DNA from: Bacteroidales bacterium
GTDB taxonomy: Bacteria > Bacteroidota > Bacteroidia > Bacteroidales > PUMT01
DNA: 41,602 bases
Direction: 5' to 3'
Assembly (NCBI GenBank): GCA_007135095.1
Contig: SLJO01000221.1
Span: forward strand, 1 to 41,602
Below, piece after piece: positions 35,947-41,602 of this stretch. A program made the position numbers and the translations under genes. Under the pieces are notes generated by a model. It had not been told where the DNA came from and did no database searches. It was given only the letters and a program-made list of their open reading frames with translations. Position 1 is the stretch's first letter; each line of letters opens with the position of its first letter.

Positions 35947-36591
35947 TTGGGAGCCGGCCTGATTAAAAGATACTTTCCGGGCATGGACCAGATTTCTGCA
36001 CAAAGGTTTGAGCAGCTTGAGGAACTCTACATTTACTGGAATGAAAGGATCAATGTTATATCCAGAAAAGACCTGTCCAACCTTTACGTAAATCACATAC
36101 TGCACTCTCTCAGCCTGGCAAAGCTTATACGGTTCACCCCGGGTGAAAATGCACTTGATCTGGGAACCGGTGGCGGGTTTCCTGGAATTCCCCTTGCGAT
36201 ACTGAATCCCGATGTAAAGTTCACCCTGCTTGATGCCAGGGGAAAGAAGATAAAAGTGGTGGAAAATATCGCAGGAACCCTGTCCCTGAACAATGTAGAG
36301 CCGGTACATGGACGGGCAGAAGAGTTCAGGGGTGCTTTTAATTATATTTTCAGCAGAGCGGTAGGTTCCTTTTCCGGGCTTGTAGAATTGTCGGGGGGCA
36401 AGCTGATTGCCGGAATTGCTGCCCGTGACGTCCATGGCCTGTACAGCCTGAAAGGAGGTGACCTCTCCGGGGAACTGGCTTCATGGAAAAACAAGGTCAG
36501 GATTTATAATATAGGCGAATTCTTCCAGGAAGATTACTTTCAAACCAAAAGAATAGTTTTTTTGCCAGCCCGTGAATTTCCTTTGATATGA
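35947..36591 (+). CDS. rsmG: 16S rRNA (guanine-527-N7)-methyltransferase RsmG
   Basis: 214 aa from TTG at 35947. The conserved N-terminal LIKRYFP and the following QLEELYIYWNERINVISRKD block precede any ATG-started frame (next ATG is 35983), so the non-ATG start fits homology best. The SAM domain is clear: ALDLGTGGGFPGIPLAI, FTLLDARGKKIKVVENIA, GRAEEF and FSRAVGSF. It methylates G527 in the 530 loop of 16S rRNA; loss gives streptomycin resistance in other bacteria. It starts 5 bp after the sigma gene stop, the last gene of this run. Confidence 0.92.
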   Translation: MGAGLIKRYFPGMDQISAQRFEQLEELYIYWNERINVISRKDLSNLYVNHILHSLSLAKLIRFTPGENALDLGTGGGFPGIPLAILNPDVKFTLLDARGKKIKVVENIAGTLSLNNVEPVHGRAEEFRGAFNYIFSRAVGSFSGLVELSGGKLIAGIAARDVHGLYSLKGGDLSGELASWKNKVRIYNIGEFFQEDYFQTKRIVFLPAREFPLI

Positions 36592-36595
36592 ATTC

Positions 36596-37519
36596 CTAAT
36601 CCAGCAATTTGTAACTTACAAAAGCAAATCTTTTACTGTCGGGCGCCCATGAGGGGACATTAATGGTGCCCTGTCCGCCGAAAAGTTCCGTGAGCACTAC
36701 CGGGCTGCCGCCCTGGGCCGGCATTAATCTCAGCCATACGGTTTTATTTGCCGGATGTCCTTCCACTCCCTTATCATAAGACAGCAGGGCTACATGTACT
36801 CCATCAGGAGAAGGATGGGGGAACCAGTCATTAAATTCATCGAAAGTCATCTGAACAGGATTGCTGCCGTCGCGGTTCATTTTCCATATCTGCATGATGC
36901 CTGACCTGTCGGAGTTAAACCAGATGTAATTACCGCAGGGGCTGTAATCAGGGCCGTCATCGTGAGATGGTGTATTGGTAAGCCTGACCTCAGGCCCCTC
37001 CTTTATCGGCTTAACGAATATATCATATTGTCCGTTCCTCAGGGCGCAATACGCCAGCTCTCCGCCGTCGGGCGACCACCCGTGAAGGTAGGAAGGCCCT
37101 CTCCTGGTTATTCTGATGGGCTCCCCACCTTTAATATTGACCGCGTATATTATGGAGACCCCCCCGTCATCTGCGCTGTGGTGGCTTATTGCCATGTGGG
37201 ATCCGCCAGGTGAAAGAACATGGTCGTTGTTGTTGCGGTTGGCGAAACCGGTATTTAGCCGTTCCGGTTCACCTCCTTCAACGGGAATGCTGTAAATATA
37301 CCCTCCCCTGTTAAAGTACAGTGTGCTGCCTTCGGGCGACCAGTTTGGGGCTTCGAAATGGCTGGTATCCTGATATACGATTTCCCTCATGCCTGTTTCG
37401 ATATCGATTATCTCCAGGAAGCTGACAATCAGCTGTTCCTGTGGCCTGGCAGCAACGGAAAGGATTGAAGTGGCCGATAACATTGCCAATCCAATCAAAT
37501 AACCGGATGTTAATCTCAT
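36596..37519 (-). CDS. Secreted TolB-like beta-propeller (PD40 repeats)
   Basis: 307 aa with a signal peptide (hydrophobic about 6-22, cleavage near AARP). PD40-type repeats recur: APNWSPEGSTLYFNRGGYIYSIP, HGWSPDGGELAYCALRNGQYDIF, GPDYSPCGNYIWFNSDRSGIMQIW, FPHPSPDGVHVALLSYD and VPSWAPDSKRFAFVSY, giving a six-bladed propeller of TolB or DPP-like type without any catalytic domain. Similar Bacteroidota proteins are annotated as TolB family or transporters' periplasmic partners; the function is unknown. It converges with rsmG, 4 bp apart. Confidence 0.82.
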   Translation of the reverse strand: MRLTSGYLIGLAMLSATSILSVAARPQEQLIVSFLEIIDIETGMREIVYQDTSHFEAPNWSPEGSTLYFNRGGYIYSIPVEGGEPERLNTGFANRNNNDHVLSPGGSHMAISHHSADDGGVSIIYAVNIKGGEPIRITRRGPSYLHGWSPDGGELAYCALRNGQYDIFVKPIKEGPEVRLTNTPSHDDGPDYSPCGNYIWFNSDRSGIMQIWKMNRDGSNPVQMTFDEFNDWFPHPSPDGVHVALLSYDKGVEGHPANKTVWLRLMPAQGGSPVVLTELFGGQGTINVPSWAPDSKRFAFVSYKLLD

Positions 37520-37705
37520 ATAAGCTTGAACTTTGATTTCTATTACTGAATGAAAAAGATTATTTTTTACAATAGTAACTATTTTTTTCAGGTTTTTAAA
37601 ACCCGGTCAAAAGAGTTGGGAACGTTGCCGCATAAAAAAGGAAGGGCAATTTTTCATCTTGTTTGTGTAATTTGGCGGCGTGGGATAATTAAAATGGTGC
37701 TGTTT

Positions 37706-37735
37706 TTTGAAAATAATAAAAAAATAGTACCTTTG
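37706..37735 (+). promoter_or_regulatory. rpmH promoter (Bacteroidota type)
   Basis: TTTG at 37706-37709 is followed after 18 bp by TACCTTTG at 37728-37735, a match to TTTG-(18-20)-TAnnTTTG. The start point should be about 37742, leaving a 45-nt leader before rpmH. This is the best promoter in the window. Confidence 0.75.
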
Positions 37736-37787
37736 CACACCTGATCAGTGAACCGGTTATTTTCATAACACAAATAAGTCATTTACG

Positions 37788-37946
37788 ATGAAGAGGACAT
37801 TTCAACCATCAAACAGAAAAAGAAAAAACAAGCACGGGTTCCGTGAGAGAATGGCAACCGCCAATGGTCGCAGGGTACTGGCAAAAAGAAGAGCCAAGGG
37901 CCGAAACCGTTTATCCGTATCGGACGAGCCCAGGCACAAGGTCTGA
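37788..37946 (+). CDS. rpmH: 50S ribosomal protein L34
   Basis: 52 aa beginning [19 protein letters not shown], then [21 protein letters not shown], the complete L34 consensus, with a short extra [10 protein letters not shown] tail. Very basic, binds 23S rRNA. Its gene is too short for most ORF cut-offs. Usually adjacent to rnpA; that gene is not here. It has its own promoter and a strong terminator 78 bp beyond the stop, so it is monocistronic. Confidence 0.97.
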   Translation: MKRTFQPSNRKRKNKHGFRERMATANGRRVLAKRRAKGRNRLSVSDEPRHKV

Positions 37947-38023
37947 TCCGGGTTTTAGGTGGTTGAGTGGCTGCATAAATAATCAACAGTCAAAGGGACA
38001 GTAAATTATAAATAGGTCATAAT

Positions 38024-38057
38024 AAAAGCTCCGGCGTTTTGAAGCGCCGGAGCTTTT
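38024..38057 (+). terminator. Strong intrinsic terminator after rpmH
   Basis: AAAAGCTCCGGCG pairs perfectly over 13 bp with CGCCGGAGCTTTT around an 8-nt loop, with A and T tracts on the two sides, so it could terminate transcription from both directions (also toward the pepD side). Confidence 0.93.
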
Positions 38058-38121
38058 ATATTGTTGCCGTGCATGGCAGATGACCAGGTGGTGAAAGTCC
38101 ACTATTCCGATACGGTTTTTT

Positions 38122-39582
38122 TCATTTAACCGGAATATTCTTAAGTGTCTCAACAAGGAAATTCCAGAATTTCAGGACTGATTCAATGTGGACTTTTTCA
38201 TCGGGTGAGTGCGGGTTGCGTATCGTGGGCCCGAAGGAGATCATATCCAGTTCCGGATATACTCCACCAATCAGCCCGCATTCCAGTCCGGCATGTATGG
38301 CTTTTACATCAGGTATTTTTCCGTAAAGTGCCTTGTAAACCTTTTTCATCACATTCAGTATCTCGGAATTCATATCGGGTTTCCAGCCCGGGTAGGCCCC
38401 GTCAAAATCGATGGTTGCCCCTGCCAGGGTAAAAACTGATTCCATGATTCCGGCGAGCTCATCCTTTGAAGAGTCAACCGAACTTCTCATAAGGCATTGT
38501 AATTCTATTTTCCCCTGTCCGGATATTACCCGGGCAAGGTTTGTTGATGTTTCCACGAGTCCGGGCATGGAGTTGCTCATTCTTATCACCCCGTTAGGGC
38601 ATGCCAGGACTCCGTTGATGAGGCGGTTCATTGTCTCACGGTCAATCAGGCCGGAGGGGGGATCAGTTTTTTTCAGTTTCAGGATAAGATCCGGCTCTAC
38701 TGCTGATAACTCATGGCGGTAAATTTTTTCATACTCCTTTATGGCCGACTCAAGTTGTTTTTCCTTTCCTGAGGGAATTATTACAATTGCATGTGCCTCT
38801 CTTGGAATTGCATTCCGGAGGCTGCCGCCATCAATGCCGGCAAGTTCGGCATCCAGTTCCCTGGCTGCGTATTTAAGAAACCGGAACAATAATTTATTGG
38901 CATTCCCACGGCCAAGTGCAATATCCAGTCCGCTATGTCCCCCTTTCAGTCCGCTGACACCTATTTCGAAGGCCAGGCTGTTTGCGGGTACCTCTGCCCT
39001 GGTAAATGAAAATGTTATATTGGCATCCATGCCGCCGGCGCAGCCGACATACAATTCCCCTTCATCTTCAGAGTCAGTGTTAAGCATTATATCGCCATCG
39101 AGCAGTCCTTTTTTCAGTCCGAAGGCCCCTGTCATTCCAGTTTCCTCATCAACAGTAAATAATGCTTCAACCGGGCCGTGAACCAGATCTTCTGAATCAA
39201 GGACGGCAAGTGCTGCTGCCACTCCGATGCCATTATCTGCACCCAGGGTAGTATCTCTGGCACGCACCCACTGATCATCAATAAATGTTTCAATGGGATC
39301 ATTCTCGAAATCGTGTTGCTTTTCACTGTTTTTCTGCGGGACCATATCCAGATGACCCTGCAGTACCGTAACCTTGCGGTTTTCCATGCCGGGAGTTGCA
39401 GCTTTTTTGATGATAATATTTCCAACCTCATCAACCACCGTCTCCAGTCCGCGCTTTTCCCCAAAATTCTTCACATAGTCGATAATTTTGCCTTCTTTAC
39501 CTGATGGTCTGGGGATACGGGTAAGATCATAAAAAAAGTTCCATAACAATGCCGGTTTCAGGCCTTTTATTTCCTGGCTCAT
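38122..39582 (-). CDS. pepD: Aminoacyl-histidine dipeptidase PepD (M20 metallopeptidase)
   Basis: 486 aa, typical for PepD. VLQGHLDMVPQ supplies the metal His and Asp, VDEETGMTGAFGLKKGLL the catalytic Glu pair, and LNTDSEDEGELYVGCAGG the following metal Asp. GLKGGHSGLDIALGRGNAN marks the dimerisation-domain His region, and IHAGLECGLIGG the C-terminal metal His. It hydrolyses Xaa-His and other dipeptides in the cytosol using Zn or Co. It follows abgT by 79 bp on the same strand and may be co-expressed with it. Confidence 0.94.
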   Translation of the reverse strand: MSQEIKGLKPALLWNFFYDLTRIPRPSGKEGKIIDYVKNFGEKRGLETVVDEVGNIIIKKAATPGMENRKVTVLQGHLDMVPQKNSEKQHDFENDPIETFIDDQWVRARDTTLGADNGIGVAAALAVLDSEDLVHGPVEALFTVDEETGMTGAFGLKKGLLDGDIMLNTDSEDEGELYVGCAGGMDANITFSFTRAEVPANSLAFEIGVSGLKGGHSGLDIALGRGNANKLLFRFLKYAARELDAELAGIDGGSLRNAIPREAHAIVIIPSGKEKQLESAIKEYEKIYRHELSAVEPDLILKLKKTDPPSGLIDRETMNRLINGVLACPNGVIRMSNSMPGLVETSTNLARVISGQGKIELQCLMRSSVDSSKDELAGIMESVFTLAGATIDFDGAYPGWKPDMNSEILNVMKKVYKALYGKIPDVKAIHAGLECGLIGGVYPELDMISFGPTIRNPHSPDEKVHIESVLKFWNFLVETLKNIPVK

Positions 39583-39661
39583 ATTTTTTTGTTTTATACG
39601 GTTTTATTATAACTCCTGTAGTACCTGTAAAGTTAAAGGAATTTAACGGTTCCTTTCAGGC

Positions 39662-41233
39662 TCAGGGAGTATAATAAATCGGGCCCTCGATGCCCAGGGG
39701 CAATCCAAGCCATATCCATATAAGCAGCATGGGAATTCTTATAACCATAAAAGCAATAGCATATGGAAGCATCATTGATATTAGAGTTCCTATCCCCACG
39801 TTCTTAACGTATTTCTGGGCGAATACAATTACAATAGGAAAATACGGAAGCAGCGGGGTGAGGATATTGGAATATGAGTCGCCGATACGATATGCTGCCT
39901 GTGTTAGCTCAGGGGAATAGCCCATAAGCATCAGCATGGGCACAAAAATAGGCGCAAGGATTGCCCATTTGGCTGAGGCACTGCCCATGACCAGGTTCAC
40001 CATAGATGCAACAATAATAAAAGCCACCAGCAGTGGGCCGCCTGTAAAACCAATTGCTTTCAGGCCATCCGAACCTACAACTGCCAGCACACTTCCCAGG
40101 TTTGACCAGTTGAAGTAGGCAACAAATTGTGCTGCGACAAATGCAATGACAATATACAATCCCATTGTTGCCATTGCCTTGGAAGTCATATTAGAAACAT
40201 CCTTGTCACTTTTAATGCTCCCGGCCACAATCCCGTACACCAGTCCCCCGACAAAGAAAACTATAAACATTATCGGTACGATGGAATCATAGAAAGGCCT
40301 CATTGACCTTATTCCTGTTTCAGGATCGATATCTCCCCTCAGGATTCCGTCGGCAGGGATAGTTGCGGCAGCAACTAGTCCCAGCACAATAAGGATCGAA
40401 AAAAGCGACCACTTCAGGGCCCTGCGTTCCCTGGCTGAAATTTCATTATGCTCCTCGACTATCTCTCCTTCTGGCTCGTAGGTGCCAAGCCTGGGCACCA
40501 GGATCCTTTCAGTGACCCATGTTCCGGCAAGCCCGATAAAAGGGACCGAAGCAGCCATCAGGTAATAGTTTGAGAGAGGATTCACGGTATAATCGGGATT
40601 GATTATCTGTGCTGCCGGTTCGGTAAATGCTGCTATCATGGGATCCAGTCCCGTAGGAAGGAAGTTGGCGCCGAAGCCACCGGACACACCGGCAAAGGCT
40701 GCTGCTATTCCTGCAAGCGGATGCCGTCCCATGCTCATGAAAATAACTGCCCCAAGGGGGATCAGCACCACGTACCCGGCATCAGCAGCAACGGAGCTTA
40801 CCATTCCTGCCACAACAATTGAAAAAGTGATCAGGTAATTCGGAACCTTCGATACAAATAGCCTGAGGGCCACTGCTATCATGCCGCTGTGCTCGGCAAC
40901 ACCAATCCCGAGCATCACCACCAGTACCAGTCCGAGCGGAGGGAACTGGGCGAACGTATCAACCATTTCGGTAAGGATCCTCTGAACGCCTTCCCTTGAC
41001 AAAAGGTTTGTTACGCTTATTGTTTCAACGGGCAAGCCATCCCTGTCCAGCAGACCTGCTTCCTTCCCGGGGTGATCGACGGTTACTCCCCCGAATATCC
41101 ATGAAAGCAGTAATACTACTACCATCAGGATGGCAAAAAGGGTAACCGGTTGCGGCAGCTTGTTTCCTACTTTTTCAACCTTGTCCAGCGCCCTTTCAAA
41201 AAAACCCCGTTTTACTTTATTATTTACAGTCAT
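39662..41233 (-). CDS. abgT: AbgT-family transporter
   Basis: 523 aa with about twelve membrane segments, close to the family's usual 500-530. It starts with a cytoplasmic GFFERALDKVEKVGNKLPQPVTLF, then the first membrane helix. Family marks include MVSSVAADAGYVVLIPLGAVIF, GGFGANFLPTGLDP (re-entrant loop), SASAKWAILAPIFVPMLM and the C-terminal ILTPLLPYFPIVIVFAQKY. Known members import p-aminobenzoyl-glutamate, and structurally studied MtrF/YdaH-type members also extrude sulfonamides with Na+ or H+. Its immediate partner pepD is a metallopeptidase. Direction of transport cannot be read from sequence. Confidence 0.9.
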   Translation of the reverse strand: MTVNNKVKRGFFERALDKVEKVGNKLPQPVTLFAILMVVVLLLSWIFGGVTVDHPGKEAGLLDRDGLPVETISVTNLLSREGVQRILTEMVDTFAQFPPLGLVLVVMLGIGVAEHSGMIAVALRLFVSKVPNYLITFSIVVAGMVSSVAADAGYVVLIPLGAVIFMSMGRHPLAGIAAAFAGVSGGFGANFLPTGLDPMIAAFTEPAAQIINPDYTVNPLSNYYLMAASVPFIGLAGTWVTERILVPRLGTYEPEGEIVEEHNEISARERRALKWSLFSILIVLGLVAAATIPADGILRGDIDPETGIRSMRPFYDSIVPIMFIVFFVGGLVYGIVAGSIKSDKDVSNMTSKAMATMGLYIVIAFVAAQFVAYFNWSNLGSVLAVVGSDGLKAIGFTGGPLLVAFIIVASMVNLVMGSASAKWAILAPIFVPMLMLMGYSPELTQAAYRIGDSYSNILTPLLPYFPIVIVFAQKYVKNVGIGTLISMMLPYAIAFMVIRIPMLLIWIWLGLPLGIEGPIYYTP

Positions 41234-41602
41234 AGAATTATATATTTTATGGTTTCGGTTTTAAGGTACAGGGATGCCGGTCCAGGTAAGAAAACCTTAA
41301 ATGACCGGAGCCTGAAGGGGAGAGTTTTACCTTGTTCGTCCTGTGATTGCATGTCCCGGATCTGTTACTAAAAACCGTAAATGTAAAAAAAAAAAATATC
41401 TAACACTGCATATGTTTATGAACATATACCCTGATTCAATTGTATTAAGTGGGGGATAATCCGGAAACAGACTGTTGAAATGTTAAAAATATACAATCAT
41501 AAACATATATTGATTATTTGGTATTAACTTTGTTTTCGAATCATGCAGAACCGATACTGCAAAATTTCCAGTTCCGGGTTGAATTTATTTCCGGGATTTG
41601 AA
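41234..41602. other. Right-edge intergenic region
   Basis: 369 bp. AT-rich, no complete ORF. It has a dyad ATATGTT-TATG-AACATAT at 41410-41427 and a further AACATAT half-site at 41502-41508. A TAACTTTG -7-like box (plus strand) lies at 41525-41532, and an ATG at 41543 opens a frame of 20 codons to the edge, which may start a gene outside this window; support is weak. Confidence 0.35.

Noticed and set aside
35827-36435. Antisense open frame over rsmG (202 codons, minus strand)
   Set aside because: No recognisable domain; the plus-strand gene has clear methyltransferase motifs.

Overview
The window looks like an ordinary chromosomal stretch of a Bacteroidota (Bacteroidales/Marinilabiliales-like) genome. 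Evidence: TAnnTTTG-type promoter boxes, mostly weak Shine-Dalgarno signals, Bacteroidota-style families (START-like 126-aa protein, long LptF, tgt next to LptG, YwqK/MORN proteins, rhodanese with a Cys-x-Cys tail) and moderate GC. I could not run searches, so family calls rest on motifs and length.

Layout. 1-858 (-): N-terminal part of an nSTAND1 NTPase running off the left edge. 1230-3475 (+): outer-membrane-like protein, GDPD lipoprotein, coiled-coil membrane protein. 3540-4330: GC-rich SppA C-terminal remnant next to tRNA-Met(CAU). 4932-11636 (+): START-like protein, then a tight run lptF - GT4 - GT2 - ribBA - fmt. 11673-12659 (-): LysM glucosaminidase. 12795-17105 (-): arsenic resistance cluster arsR - arsC - arsM - UspA - acr3 - rhodanese-like, with a palindromic candidate operator. 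17230-18755: 5'-truncated NapH/NosR-like ferredoxin gene and a secreted protein with 108-bp tandem repeats. 18931-22089 (-): panB - RluA-type pseudouridine synthase - REC/PAS/adenylate cyclase. 22379-25305 (+): dnaK and a YwqK-like protein. 25344-28345 (-): DEAD-box helicase and dnaB. 28502 (+): ispE. 29354-34065 (-): biotin carrier and carboxyltransferase, LptG-like permease, tgt. 34212-36591 (+): GT2, ECF sigma factor, rsmG. 36596-37519 (-): TolB-like propeller. 37788 (+): rpmH with a clear promoter and terminator. 38122-41233 (-): AbgT transporter and PepD.

How the parts work together. The ars cluster forms a complete inorganic arsenic route (sense As(III), reduce As(V), methylate, export), plus two accessory genes. 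LptF and LptG, both present but about 25 kb apart, would be the membrane half of the LPS export ABC transporter. abgT and pepD may form an uptake-and-cleavage pair for peptide-like amides. The most interesting items are degenerate or altered proteins: an active-site-less rhodanese in the ars operon, a Tgt without its zinc cysteines, a receiver domain without its phospho-Asp on an adenylate cyclase, and rearrangement scars at 3.5-4.3 kb and 17.7-18.4 kb. The edge nSTAND1 gene is the only candidate for an immune or conflict system, and only its N-terminus is visible. No IS element, CRISPR array, rRNA or phage gene was seen.
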